Of a stretch of 64,000 bases of DNA, positions 45,324 through 56,870 are shown piece by piece (positions within the stretch are counted from its first letter, which is position 1; every line of letters begins with the position of its first letter). A model generated the notes under the pieces. It did no database searches and was not told the origin of the DNA. It saw only the letters and a program-made list of their open reading frames with translations. Both the position numbers and the translations under genes were made by a program. This DNA comes from Cepaea nemoralis (taxonomy: Eukaryota > Mollusca > Gastropoda > Stylommatophora > Helicidae). The DNA lies in NCBI GenBank assembly GCA_014155875.1, contig JACEFZ010017449.1, positions 499,501 through 563,500 on the forward strand, given 5' to 3'.

Positions 45324-46415
45324 TTGTGTGTGTTTGTCTGTGTGTATATGTGTCTCAGTGTGTGTCTGTATGTCTGTGTCTGTATGTAAGGGTGCGTATG
45401 TGCATAAGCGTGTAAGTGCCTGTATGTGTGTGTATGTGTCTCTGTGTATATATGTGTGTATGTATGTGTATGTGTGTGTATGGGTGTTTATGTGTATGTG
45501 TGCCTGTGTGTGTATCTGTGTGTTTATGTGTGTATATGTGTATCTGTGTGTGTGTTTGTCTGTGTATGTATCTGTGTGTTTATGTGTGTATATGTGTATG
45601 TGTGTATCTGTGTGTGTGTTTGTCTGTGTGTATCTGTGAGTGTATCTGTGTTTATGTGTGTATATGTGTATGTGTGTATCTGTGTGTGTATATGTGTGTG
45701 TATATGTGTGTTTATGTGTGTATATGTGTATGTATGTATCTGTGTGTTTATGTGTATATATTAGTGTGTGTATCTGTGTGTGTATATGTGTATATGTATA
45801 TCTGTGTGTTTATGTGTGTATATGTGTGTGTATCTCTTATGTGTATATGTGTGTGTATGTGTGTATATGTGTAGGTGTGCATATGTGTATATGTGTATAT
45901 GTGTGTGTATCTGTGTGTGTGTGTGTCTGTGTGTTTATGTATGTGTATGAGTGTGTGTGTGTATCTGTGTGTTTATCTGTGTATATGTGTGTGTTTTTGT
46001 GTGTGTGTGTCTGTGTATTTATGTGTGTATATTTGTATGTGTGTATCTCTGTATGTGTATCTGTGTGTTTATGTGTGTGTATTTTGTATGTGTGTATCTG
46101 TGTGTTTATGTGTGTATATGTGTATGTGTCTATCTGTGTGTGTATCTGTGTGTTTATGCATGTATATGTTTGTATATGTGTGTATCTGTGCATGTGTGTA
46201 TATGTGTGTGTATATGTGTATGTGTGTATCTGTATGTGTGTATATGTATGTGTGTAGCTGTGTGTTTATGTATGTATATGTGTATGTGTGTATCTGTGTG
46301 TTTATGTGTGTATATGTGTGTGTATCTGTGTGGTGTGTATCTGTGTGTTTATATGTGTGTATCTGTGTCTGTGTATCTGTGTGTTTGTGTGTGTGTATTT
46401 GTGTATATGTGTGTC

Positions 46416-46492
<77 letters not shown>

Positions 46493-46885
46493 ATATGTCT
46501 CTATGTGTAGATATGTATGTATGTATATATGTGTATGTGTCTGTATGTGTGAACGTGTATGTATGTGTCTGTATGTGTGAACGTGTATGTATGTGTATGT
46601 GTCTGTATGTGTGAGTGTATGTGTCTGTATGTGTGAGTGTATTTGTCTTTGTGTGTCCGTGTGTGTGTATGCGTGTGTAAGTGAGTGCCCTTGTCTGTGA
46701 CTGTATATGTGTGTGTATGTATGTGTGTGTGTGTAGGTAGGTAGGTAGGTGGGTGGGTGAGTGGGTAGGTAGGTAGGTAGGTAGGTGCCTGTCTGCCTGT
46801 CTGTAGGTAGGTAGGTAGGCCGACAGGTGTGTGCGTGTGCGTGTGTGCGTGCGCGTGCGTGCGCGCGCGCGCGCGCGTGTGTGTG
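45324..46885. repeat. 1.55-kb TG-rich cryptic minisatellite and microsatellites
   Basis: About 1.1 kb of interleaved TGTGTGTATCTGTGTGTTTA and TGTGTGTATATGTGTATG units, then (AT)n at 46427-46480, more TG, a (GTAG)n stretch at 46735-46815, and (GC)n at 46858-46876. The 6-8-bp units nest in 20-40-bp higher repeats. Every long Cys/Val/Tyr- or Thr/His-rich ORF here is an artefact. Confidence 0.95.
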
Positions 46886-47159
46886 AAGGAAAGGCATGGT
46901 GTTTTCACTTGGTTTCAAAACATGCTACACTGGTCAGGAGTTATACACATTGTCTCATACGGCGTCTGGGGTAACTCCTGTTCGGTGGTTATTACTTGCT
47001 GGTTGCCTATTTGGGTGTTCGATGGGTTATTTTGTTCACCGATTGGTTCAGTGGTTGACTGGCTACAATATTTGGTTGGCTCGTTCGTTGATTGGCCAGT
47101 TTGTTGATTGGTTGGTTTGTTGGTTTACTGGTTAGCTGACTGGTTGGTTGGCTAGTTAA

Positions 47160-47330
47160 ATAAAACAGCAGTAGCAGCAACAACAACACAAGCAGTAGCA
47201 ACAATAACAGCAGCAACAACAATAATAACAACTGAGCGACGAACAGAAGCAAAAACAGAACCAATAACAATAACAACAGCAGTACAATCACGAGCCGCAG
47301 CAGGATGAATAGCAGCAATATCACGAGCCA
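47160..47330. repeat. CAR-rich low-complexity stretch
   Basis: Imperfect AACAGCAGCAACAAC repeats. The Leu/Val-rich minus ORF is an artefact. Confidence 0.8.
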
Positions 47331-47394
47331 CTTTATGCTCAGCAAAGATTTCCCACTGATCTCTCAGAGCAATGAGCAGACAAGTTAAAAAACA

Positions 47395-47775
47395 TCCAAT
47401 AGCATTGGAAATGTGATTTATGAAGGGGAAAAAAAATGCAAAGAATACTATCGACTGACAGAAAATAACAACAACCAATGAGCAAGTCCTAGAAGAAGCA
47501 GATGAAAACCGTAAACTGATTAGAAAAATTAGACTTAGACAGTCACAATGTTTGTTTGGGGACACGTTATGAAAACAAAATAAACTAGAGAACTTAGTGA
47601 CAACTGGCAAAATAGAGGGGAAAATAACAATGGGATGGCAGAGAATTAAACATCTGGATGGCTTGGCCACGTCGCATTGTCGAGACAAGAACGCGGAGCT
47701 GATCCATAACTCTGGTGATCGATTGAGATGACGAAACATGACCACCATCGCTTATCGATATGGCACATGATGATG
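47395..47775 (+). pseudogene. LINE L1 3'-end fragment
   Basis: Collinear with 38560-38910: ATGCAAAGAATACTATCGAC, AACCGTAAACTGATTAGAAA, GACAACTGGCAAAATAGAGG, CATCTGGATGGCTTGGCCAC, and the tail GGCACATGATGATGATG. Several frameshifts. Confidence 0.85.
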
Positions 47776-47848
47776 ATGAATATGCCTGGTGGCATCTTTA
47801 CGCGAATCAACTATGATTTTCCTCTTTCTATTCGGCTTTCGTTTAGAT

Positions 47849-48238
47849 CAGTGGTTCTCAACCCCCCCCCCCCCCCCCCCCCCGGGGGATTTTAGGGTTT
47901 CCGTGGGGTAGGGGGAGGATTAAGATTATTTCAAGATCGCATTAATACAAGAACCGATTACTTGATATTGTTTTTCCCTCCATACTGTACAGTTCTGCTC
48001 TTCTGAAATTCGTTTTATAGCGTAAATATAAAATAGACCCGCAAATCACGTTTTATGTAGACGTCTAAACTTTGTCTAGTATGTGTTATTATGAGTAAAT
48101 TTAGCTTCCATTTTTACGTATACTGTGTAAAATAAAAGGGGGGAGGGTAGGAATTTGTAGGTAGGAAATACGAAAGTGGGAGGGGAGAATGACGTTCTGA
48201 AAATATGGCACAGGCCAAAAAATGGTTAAGAATCACTG
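47849..48238. mobile_element. hAT-type MITE (CAGTGGTTCTCAACC family)
   Basis: Ends CAGTGGTTCTCAACC…GGTTAAGAATCACTG, duplications GTTTAGAT / TTTTAGAT (7 of 8). A long C run follows the left end. Interior resembles the copies at 32678 and 50960. Confidence 0.9.
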
Positions 48239-48610
48239 TTTTAGATCATTCAGGTTGTCGTGCAATGACAATCCGTCATCATTGGTTACTTGCATCTGGG
48301 CCCTGGCTTTGCCCCTGGCCTGTGCAAGACTTCGCCTACGTAAGCCCAAGCACATCTCCACATTCTGCAGTAGGTAATTCGTGTACAACCAAAGACAATT
48401 GGCAAGCCCTCACGTTGATTCCTTTCGTTTTTCCACACTGTGAAGTAGATAGTGTCAATGTATCCAGGTTATAATCAATTGCTGAGAAGATTAAACTATT
48501 AAACGTTTGAGCAATGAGTATGAGATGTGTCTTTTTTTTAATTAGTAAAGATTCGTATTACTAAGGCACTAAGCAGCGCTTGTTTCCACTTCCATTGTCT
48601 ATGTGAGTTG

Positions 48611-48794
48611 CAGTGGCGTGCAGAGGTTCTTTAATGCCAGGGGCAAACCCCTTGATTGGATGCCCCTAAATTGTTCCTCACCTCATTCATTCCTCCTCCC
48701 CTCCGACTGCACTGTGCTGCCTCCTCTCCCTTACTGGATGCCCCCTTCCCGACTGGATGCCCGGGGCCGTCGCACCCCTCTCTGCACGCCACTG
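48611..48794. mobile_element. hAT-type MITE, third family (184 bp)
   Basis: Inverted ends CAGTGGCGTGCAGAGG…CTCTGCACGCCACTG, duplications GTGAGTTG / GTGAGATG (7 of 8; 48603-48610 and 48795-48802). No coding capacity. Confidence 0.9.
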
Positions 48795-49139
48795 GTGAGA
48801 TGCCATCATAGTCTTCAGTTCTGTTAAGCCATGTTTATATTTATAGTATGTTCACATTTGTTTGCCTTCATTCACGATCAATTATTTTGAAAACTGTCTG
48901 TTGCATCGTTATGAAATTTTTCCAGCCGTCTTATATTTACCTCCACCCAAGGAATATGCCTTGATAGGTCCAAAAACAACCTAAATCATTGAAAGCGGCG
49001 ACATTCCTTTGATGTTTTGCTGAACAACTAGTGATTTCTCGTTAACAAAGTTATTTTTACGGTAATGGGAGACCAGTCAATTCTGATGACACACAAAGGC
49101 GTATCCGGATTCGTATGGGAGTGGGTGCAATGAAAGAAC

Positions 49140-49374
49140 TAGCTTAAAATCGACAGGGTCGGCTGCATTGCACCGGGTTTTTATCCCATATGGCTCAGTT
49201 TCTTTCCGCAGCGCGGAAAGCGTCGCACAAAGCACGAACTCCGTAGTTCCAGCGACGACCCTCGGGAGTCTCCGAAAAAATGCACTCGTGAAATGAAGGA
49301 CGCGGCCCGGAATCGAACATACAACCTTCGGAGCCCGAGTCAGACGGCTTGACCACTTCACCACGGAGATTCCC
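49140..49374 (-). repeat. SINE family B copy
   Basis: Minus copy: sense head GAATCTCCGTGGTGAAGTGG, GGCTCCGAAGGTTGTATG, 3' end GATAAAAACCCGGTGCAATG, CAGCCGACCCTGTCGATTTT. Confidence 0.8.
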
Positions 49375-49769
49375 GAGAGGGGTGCAATGTGTAATATTAG
49401 TAAAGACAGAGAATTTAGAGGCACGGGGTAAATAATTTGTAAATTAACAGGAAAGTAGAAGGAATATATTTCTTACCTTATTTTTCATTTCCTTCTTGTT
49501 TCTTCAGCTGATGCTGATGCTGTAATGTTTAGGGCCTGCAATTCATCTGAATAGTTGGAGCAAAATATCCCAGTAAGTGTGTACGTAGATTAAGGTCTGC
49601 GATCTGATCTGTGTCGGACGATTCCAGTAGGTTGATGATTGCTCTCGGTTGCATAAAATTAAATCCATCCTTTCTCCAATAGTCCTCTTCCTCTTTCAAC
49701 ACATGGTCCTGACGTTTTTTCCAATAACATTTATCAATATTTAATAGCGCGGACAGACAGACAAGACAG

Positions 49770-50000
49770 ACAGACAGAAAGGTAGGTAGGTAGGTAGGTA
49801 GGTAGGTAGGTTGGTAGGCAGAAAGGTAGGTGGGTGGTGGGTGGATAGGCTGCTGGCTGGCTGACTGGAGTGGGTGGGTGGGTCGTCGGTCGGTGGGTGG
49901 GTGGGTGGGTGTTTGGCCGTCCGGGCGGCCGACAGACAGACAGACAGACAGGCAGGCAGCAGGCAGAGCAGAGCAGCAGACAGACAGACAGACAGACAGA
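49770..50000. repeat. Tetranucleotide microsatellite zone
   Basis: (GGTA)n, GGTGGGTGGGTG-type and (GACA)n blocks in succession. ORFs here are artefacts. Confidence 0.9.
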
Positions 50001-50547
50001 TAGATCCCCCCAGAAGCCGGGCCTTGTCAGCTAGTTTATTTATATAATCACGTTTCATGAAAGAACCCCCATTTGGAGACACCTCTGAATCTTCGCGCTG
50101 TTTGTTTCAAAACGGAAATCACGTGACAATTTCTAAAAAATGCGGTTACGTGTCTTGGTGAAGCTGTAATACTGTTAAAATCATGGACGTAATCTCTAAG
50201 TCGTAATTAATATACCGCATATAAACTAACTTTGAAATCTGCTGTAAAATCTCCAGAACCAAAATTTTTTTGTTGGGTGGACATAATGATAAGGTTATAT
50301 ACTAAATCTCATCATTTTCCCTCAGTTGGTTACTGAGATATTGAATTTTATATTGAGACAAAAAAAACAACAACACACACACTATAATAACAGTATGCTC
50401 TATATGACACATATATGAGTGTTTACAATCAAATATCAAATCTGGATATTGTAATGTATCACTTCTTCCAACTGTTCGTCCATCAACTTTAGAGATATTG
50501 TCCCAATGGCGTCGTACAACCATCACTAACCTGGGTTCAAATAATAT

Positions 50548-50579
50548 CACGTGACCGTTGTAGAGGAAAATGGCGGACG
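50548..50579 (+). promoter_or_regulatory. AP4B1 start-proximal motifs: E-box and YY1-like
   Basis: TCACGTGAC at 50548-50556 is an E-box of the CACGTG type that fits the core of the TFEB/CLEAR lysosomal-gene element. AAAATGGCGGAC at 50568-50579 overlaps the start codon and fits the YY1 consensus. Both are common near TATA-less housekeeping promoters. Function is inferred from motif only. Confidence 0.45.
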
Positions 50580-50668
50580 TCCAGCAAGATTTGACGTCTC
50601 TTGTGGAGAAATTAAATGACATAGAAAATCGGCGAGATGTTCGCCTTGTACGTTCATGCATTTATGAG
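50570..50668 (+). CDS. AP4B1: AP-4 complex beta-1 subunit, exon 1
   Basis: Codes for the first 33 residues, MADVQQDLTSLVEKLNDIEN and onward to CIYE, then donor GAG|GTGAGAG. AP-4 is the trans-Golgi adaptor complex that sorts cargo such as ATG9A. Its beta subunit is an alpha-solenoid of HEAT-like helices. This exon supplies the amphipathic N-terminal helices that precede the first repeat in known beta-4 proteins, and its phase-0 end fits exon 2. Assignment of so short an exon rests on the position, splice site, frame and continuity with exon 2. Confidence 0.72.
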
Positions 50669-50959
50669 GTGAGAGTAGATGTTAACACTAACGTCACAGG
50701 CATTTCGTCGTTAAAAAAAAGGAATTCGCATTTAAAAATATCTTTTAAATTGATTTGTTTATCAAGTTGGTGTTTTTTTTTCATGTTTTATAAATTAATT
50801 ATTAATATAAATTCTTAAAATTGTTATAATAATTAGAAATAATTGAATTATTAATTGTAGGAGGACCCTTCCTTTGAAATAACACGAAAACTAAATTACG
50901 TATATTGATCTGCAGCCCTAGAGAAGTAAACAAAAGAACGATACAGAGATGCACTAGAC

Positions 50960-51321
50960 CAGTGGTTCTCAACCGGTGAGGAACCCCCCCCCCCCCGTGA
51001 TTTTAGGGTTTCGGGGGAGGGGGGGAGGGGGATTAAGATTATTTCAAGATCGCGTTAATACAAGAACCAATTACTTTATATTGTTTTTCCCTTCATACTT
51101 TACGTTTCTGTACATCTCGCCCTTCTGAAATTCGTTTTATAATGTAATTAGACGTCTAGACTTGTTCTAGTATGTGTTGTTAGTTATTAACTTTAGCTTC
51201 CATTTTTACATATACTGTGGTGGGGGGAATTTATAGGGAGGAAATGCGAAAAGGGGGGGGGGATGACATACTGAATATATGGTGAAGGGGTGCATGGACC
51301 AAAAAAGGTTGAGAACCATTG
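50960..51321. mobile_element. hAT-type MITE in AP4B1 intron 1
   Basis: Ends CAGTGGTTCTCAACC…GGTTGAGAACCATTG and a perfect 8-bp duplication CACTAGAC (50952-50959, 51322-51329). Same family as 32678 and 47849. Confidence 0.93.
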
Positions 51322-51578
51322 CACTAGACATTATACAAGTTGAAACAAGTGATCACCGGGATTCGAACCTGCAACCTCAAAATGACAACACCTTACTGAA
51401 GGAACAGGTGTACCTCGGCGTGTATGGCCAACTCGACACCCGCAAATAGTGTCTTCATTAGCCAGGTCTGTCATGGACCTGAACCCACAGCTATGGAATG
51501 TTTGCTATTTGACCTACACTTGATTAACAAACATTTCTGAAACATGCTAATAATAATAATATTATTTCAGTTGCTAGA

Positions 51579-51800
51579 GAGTCTCCGTGGTGAAGTGGTA
51601 ACTCTGCCTGCCTAACGCTCCGAAGGTTGTGGGTTCTATTCCGGGCTAGTCCTTCAGTTCACAAGTGTAATTTTCTGAGCGACTCCTGGGAGTTTGTGCT
51701 TAGTTCGGATGCTTGTGGTGGGCTGCCCTGTGAAAAGGGACAGAGCCATATTGGATAAAACCCGGTGCAATGAAGTCGATCCTCTCAACTTTTCAACCCT
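51579..51800 (+). repeat. SINE family B copy
   Basis: Sense copy, complete head GAGTCTCCGTGGTGAAGTGG, B-box GGGTTCTATTCC, body TTCTGAGCGACTCCTGGGAG, end CCCGGTGCAATGAAGTCGAT. Confidence 0.85.
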
Positions 51801-52581
51801 TTGTTTTCAATTACTAGTTACAAATTCTGTCTCTATTTTGTAGTTGTGAGTTCACAGGGATGATAGACCTGGCTTAGTTCTTCATGAAGGAAAACTAACA
51901 AATACATTTGAAATAACAACAGAAGTGAGACTTTATTATTCTTACTGACTGTAGACTTGGTTATGAAAACAACTACCACCAGAAATTGAATTCAGTGGAC
52001 TCTGACATAGCGGCTTTATTATCTGGACGTCACTGACAAAATTGCCTTCATATCCCGCTCATAAAATCAGATGCAGGATAAACTAAACACACTTAATGAG
52101 ATGTCACAATAATTAGGTATAAAAATTCATAGGGGAAAGACAGAGATAATGAGTATAAATCAAACAAAACTTAGTGAACACTTACTTAAAACGTGGATTC
52201 ACAGACTTATGTAGATAACAATGTAGACACAGATGCAGGGAACAGATTGTTATATTTATATTTCAGCACAGAAGCCACAAATAATAAGCTGCATGATTTA
52301 TTGCCTGACATCGCTGCATCTCGTCAGGTGTATACTGTAGGGTTATATATCATATGAAGTGAATAATTGAATAATACTTTGGCTGAAATATTTACAACAC
52401 ACGTAGTGGAGAATGATAAAACAATCACTAATAAACTACAGACATTCAGTAACTGGTGCCTGCACGCAATAGAAGGACTACAATGATATAAATGAATCTT
52501 TAATGCACAGCTCAGGGGGAGAATCACACAGATATCATTGAATCAGTTAGTCAGTCAGTCAATTAGTCAGATATATAGTCA

Positions 52582-52805
52582 CGATTCCAACTTCACGGCA
52601 AAAGGTCCCCATTATGCTCCATTCTTGTGCCAGTGAATATCACACAAAATGCTCCTCACTGCCCAATGTGAAAAGTGGAACAGACAGGAGTCTCAGCAAG
52701 CCAAAAGCCCGCACAAGTATTCTGTGCATAATGCCGCCGTTAGAATGCCAACTTAAAAGTCTCCACAAAAAATACAGTTCATCGTCGATGGAATTGGCAG
52801 TCACC
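52582..52805 (-). repeat. Retroposon family D copy
   Basis: Antisense relative of 60002-60240: shared ATGCTCC, AGTGAATATCACACAAAATG, AAAAGTGGAACAGACAGGAG and GATGGAATTGGCAGTCAC. The left edge bears (AGTC/AATT)n simple repeats, matching the (CTAA)n tail of the other copy. Confidence 0.75.
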
Positions 52806-52980
52806 AGAAAGACTTCATTGACCCGGGTGTTATCTCACATGGCTCGGTCTCTTTCCGCAGGGCAACCCACCAAAAGCGTTGCACAAAGCACAAACTCCGT
52901 AGCTCCAGCGATAACTTCCACGAATCTCCTGAAAAATGCACTTGTGAACCAAAAAGGCAAACCAGTAAATTCAGCGACAA
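52806..52980 (-). repeat. SINE family B copy, head-truncated
   Basis: GACTTCATTGACCCGGGTGT, CTCACATGGCTCGGTCTCTT and CAAACTCCGTAGCTCCAGCG match the B body. The tRNA-like head is missing. It directly abuts the family D copy. Confidence 0.7.
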
Positions 52981-53883
52981 CCGGCCATTGTTCCGAACAT
53001 GCATTTCACTGTGTAAACAACAGCGGGCAGATGTAAAAGCATTCCACCTGAATTTCATAGCTCCCACAGTGTCGCACCACGCACTCACTCAGTAGCAGGG
53101 CGATGGAACCATGTACTACCAGTCCAACATGAGGAAAATGTGAATGCAAATTATAGCCACAAGCATAAACACACCAGAGGCCTTAACGGTTCAATGCCTA
53201 ACCGCCATGTTGGGGACCAGAAGTCTTATGTCATATCATCGAATCATCATCACATAAATGCTGGTGCTGGGTGGGACACATATTGAGAACAACCTGATAA
53301 TAGGCAAACTTGAAAGTCTTTTTCCAGTAACCCACAGAGCAAACAACAGAGAGGGAGTCCTAAAACATGTGGGGAATAAAATTATAGACAGAGATGAATA
53401 ATATGGGGAGTACATGGGAGATAGTAAAACATAGGACGACCTGGTGTGTGTTGGTTGAGGGACTATGTTCCAATAAAGTGGTTGGGGACAAGCAGTTGAG
53501 GAAGAGGTCGATATTGAACAGCGCAAAGATAGACACAGGACATTGCAAACATGAGGTGTGAGAGTGAATGTGGCAGTTGAGCTAAGAAATGACATCACTG
53601 CACTCAGGAAATTCCCATACGTGCTCCGTTCCCTCGTTCAACAGCCAGTGAAGAGACACTACTAATCATTCCCACCGCTATCTGATTGAAAGTTCTCCTG
53701 GTCTTCCCTCTTAATTTTGATATTCAACCAAAACCCATGCCAATACCCAGCAGTCTCATCCTCACCACATACGGGTTCTTAATCTGTTTCCCCACCTTCT
53801 CCACCTGGTCCCACAGGCACACAACCAATGTGATTCCAACCAATGGCAATGTGATTCAGCATTTCTTTATTTGTATTCTCTAG

Positions 53884-54999
53884 ATCCTCACACTGGCTAC
53901 CAATGGAGTCGATGTTGCTGCCGCGCTACCGACAGTGGTCAAGCTGCTGGCACACACCGACACATTTGTGAAGCGTGCCGTAGGAGAACTGATCGCTATT
54001 TATGCAGAACAGGCTCCGGAGATGGTTTTACTCGCCACCAACACGCTTGTCCAGGACTGTCAAGATGTGAATCCACTTGTGCGTGGACATGGTCTTCGAG
54101 TTCTTGGATCCCTGCCGTGTCACTCTACGGTTGAGATGCTGACCTCTGCGGTCAGTGTTGGACTAGAGGATAGTAGTCCGTATGTTAGAAGGTGTGCAGC
54201 TTTGGCGTCAGTTAGTCTTTACCGTGTGTCACCTGCATCTGTCACAGAAGGGAGAATATGGGATCTGCTTTATTCTCACCTTAGTGACTCAGATTCCGCA
54301 ACAGTAGCCAGTTGTCTGTGCGCATTAGAAGAAATATTTGCCAAAGAAAAGGGTATTGTAATTTCAAATAAACTTGGATATTATCTAGTCAGTAAAATGG
54401 CTTCGTTCACTCCTACGGTTCAAAGATTTGTTTTACAGTTTCTGTTGAAGCATTCACCGAAAACTAAAGTCCAGATGTTTGATCATTTGAATGATCTTGA
54501 CGAGAGTTTGACAAAAAGTAGTTCGTTAGCGACAACACTTTGCAGTCTTGAGTTGTTTTGTCACCTAGCCAGTGATTTATATAAAGTGAGATCAAAAGCG
54601 TATTCAAATGCCTGGTTGGCTGTTAAGACAAATTTGGCCCGTGAACGTAGTGAAGAAGTAGTAACAGCAGTAATTGATTACCTGTGCACTACAGGCTTCC
54701 CTGTGGATGTTCTGGTTCAAGATTACACCAAGTTCTTTTGCCGAGATGATGAGAGCATCTTTCTGATTAAGCAGAAGATACGGATGCTGTCAAGGTTAAT
54801 TACCACAGACAATGCTGAAAGCATTCTGGAGGAACTGGCAAGAAGTTCCAGGCATCTGTGTCGAGGAACCCTTTGGGAAATGGTTGAGAGTGTGGCCGAA
54901 GTCATGAGCACCAAAGCAGAAATAGAGGAATCTTGTGTTGCCTTCCTGAAGAAGTTGCTCCAGCTTGGCAATGTTGATGTTCTTGACTGTGTCATACAG
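53884..54999 (+). CDS. AP4B1: AP-4 complex beta-1 subunit, exon 2 (HEAT trunk)
   Basis: Large exon, 372 codons, acceptor TTATTTGTATTCTCTAG and donor CAG|GTAAGC, phase 0 at both ends. It carries the core adaptin trunk (Adaptin_N): ILTLATNGVDVAAALPTVVK, then the conserved helix pair ATNTLVQDCQDVNPLVRGHG (compare the NPLIR/NPMVRG signature of beta adaptins), the SSPYVRRCAALASVSLY segment, LCALEEIFAKEKGIVIS, LQFLLKHSPKT and YTKFFCRDDESIFLIKQKIR. The KKFFC-like motif and the LEEL element after NAE distinguish AP-4 beta from AP-1/2 and AP-3 beta. It acts at the trans-Golgi network in the AP-4 heterotetramer. The sequence is clearly divergent from vertebrate AP4B1, as expected for an invertebrate. 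Confidence 0.88.
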
Positions 55000-55439
55000 G
55001 TAAGCGGCTTCTGTATGGTTGTGATTGTACTTCTCTATCCACTCAGATAAACCCCAAGTCATCATCAAGTGCCTTGCTGACTGACGAGGGCAATCATGTT
55101 TCTCCACATACTGCCATCTTCAGCAGGATGTATCGGTTCATGTGCAGACAACTTTCCCTGACACAAGGTTGTCTAGAATCTTCTCTTTCTGTCTTCCTTT
55201 CTCTTCCACAAATGTTGTCACCTGTCATGAAATTTTGCAGTTGTTCTCTTCTTATATTGTGGCCAAGAATGATGACTGCCTCTTTCTCATGCTTATGATA
55301 AATTGTCTTTGTGTCCTAGCCTATTTCAAAACATCTGTACTCATTTTGGCTGTCAAAAGATTGGTTAGCATTTTTCTAGAAAACCATATCTCTGTTATCT
55401 CAAGGAATTTTGAGTTTTTTAAACTATTTCGCAGGCTAT

Positions 55440-55665
55440 GTCGTGAAGGGGTTACGAACACAATTCGTAATCCTGCATACCGCGTTCGAAATACAGCTGC
55501 AAGCGATTTGGCAGCCGACCACCTTGTGTTGGTTTTGATATAATGATATGTAGTCCGGTCATTCAGAAAGCAATGGTAAACTACTGAACATAAACTTGCC
55601 AAGAAATCACAAACAGGCAAAAAATGTTGGGGTTGACTGTGACGTCCTGTAAAGGATATGCAACT
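55440..55665 (+). repeat. SINE family C copy (head type 2)
   Basis: Head GTCGTGAAGGGGTTACGAAC with B-box-like GCGTTCGAAATAC, then the shared family C body GGTCATTCAGAAAGCAATGG, CTTGCCAAGAAATCACAAAC and GACGTCCTGTAAAGGATATG. Confidence 0.8.
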
Positions 55666-55942
55666 AATTTATTAACAACCCCATCTATCTGACTGATAAA
55701 GCTGAAAATCTGTCTTCAGTTTCGTATATCGCTGGTTTTGACCCCAATGGGGTTGGGCAAGGCTATGTTGCTCTGCCATCTTGGAGGACATGTCCCACTG
55801 TGAGTTTGTCCTCTCCACATGGATACATATCCGTTTATTCAGTATGTATTGTGTTGAGTAGTTGAGTCTACAATGGCAGGTCGTCATCATGAAGATACAT
55901 TTGTTTGGCCTTTGTTCACTGTGAACACAAGCGTAGTCCATG

Positions 55943-56194
55943 CATGTGTTAGTACATCTAGTGCACTGGACTGATGTTTGCTTGTGAACTAGCTTTCCCT
56001 GTTCTAGTGTCTCTCACCATCAGGTGAACCCACTCCGGCTTCTGAGGTACTTGTAATTTATGCCCTCAAGTCAAGGACAAGAAGTCAACATTCTAGTTCA
56101 ACTGACCGGTATACTGGTTGAACCTGCTACCTCATCATGTTTTAACACCGGATGTTTGAGGACCAGCGTTCTTATCCATTTGGCCACGCTGGCC
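55943..56194 (-). repeat. SINE family A copy
   Basis: Nearly full length: TAGTGCACTGGACTGATG at the 3' edge, CATCAGGTGAACCCACTCCG, CAAGTCAAGGACAAGAAG, and antisense head TTCTTATCCATTTGGCCACG. Confidence 0.85.
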
Positions 56195-56324
56195 TCCTGA
56201 TAATCACTTGATGACCTCTTCGTGGTAAGTATAGATGTGGCATGTCTGTCTCCGAGCATTTCTGAAGCCATATTTCTTGAAGATTATTTCTGATTGCTGG
56301 CATCTGTAGCTAATGACAGTGAAA

Positions 56325-56530
56325 GCATTTCACAATCCTGCATACCGGGTTCTAAATCAGCTGAGGCCATTTGTAAACAGATCACCTTTTCATTGATTTT
56401 AAACAATGGTATGAGTGGCAGTCGTTCAGAAAGCAATGGCAAACTACTGAATATATAGTTGCCTAGAAAATCACAAGCAGCCAAAAAATGCTGGGGTTGA
56501 TTGTGACATCCTGAAAGGGCATACAAGTAA
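56325..56530 (+). repeat. SINE family C copy (head type 2)
   Basis: Shares AATCCTGCATACCGGGTTCT with the previous copy, then CGTTCAGAAAGCAATGGCAA, GGTTGATTGTGACATCCTG. Head 5' end is truncated. Confidence 0.75.
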
Positions 56531-56870
56531 TTGTTTTAAAATCCAGTTGAACCCATTTCATTTATAATTTTGAGTGAGTGATAAAGGGAACTAGCCATCC
56601 CCATAACAGTAAACAGTAGGTTGACTGTGACTTTTTCTGTTCGCTGCTTGACCTGTGATGACATATTGTTCTGTGACAGATCTTAGCATTATTATGATGC
56701 TTGGTAGTACCTCTTAAAATGCAGTGTATTGTGAAACAAAATGTGCATGTGTGATGAAACTTGAACCAAGTATGCAGCAGTCAAAGGTCAACATTTTCCC
56801 ACTCACTTTCAAAATCTCTCTCTTGTCCATCATCATTGTTGCAATTACTGGCACTCTTGCAGCCAATTGT

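Larger units (their letters stand above)
48795..50569. other. Region upstream of AP4B1
   Basis: Holds a family B SINE and a (GGTA)n/(GACA)n microsatellite zone at 49770-50000. The final 500 bp before the start codon shows no repeat and should contain the promoter. Confidence 0.5.
50669..53883 (+). other. AP4B1: AP4B1 intron 1
   Basis: 3.2-kb intron with a hAT MITE (50960), SINE B copies (51579, 52806), a family D retroposon (52582) and, at 52298-52380, the unoccupied relative of the MITE site at 31519. A LINE 3' remnant lies at about 53230-53500. Confidence 0.7.

Noticed and set aside
45253..46918. Cys/Val/Tyr-rich and Thr/His-rich ORFs
   Set aside because: Translations of TG/TA microsatellite repeats on both strands.
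53686..53883. Open frame just upstream of AP4B1 exon 2 as extra coding sequence
   Set aside because: A strong acceptor (TTCTCTAG) at 53883 and phase agreement with exon 1 place this stretch in the intron.
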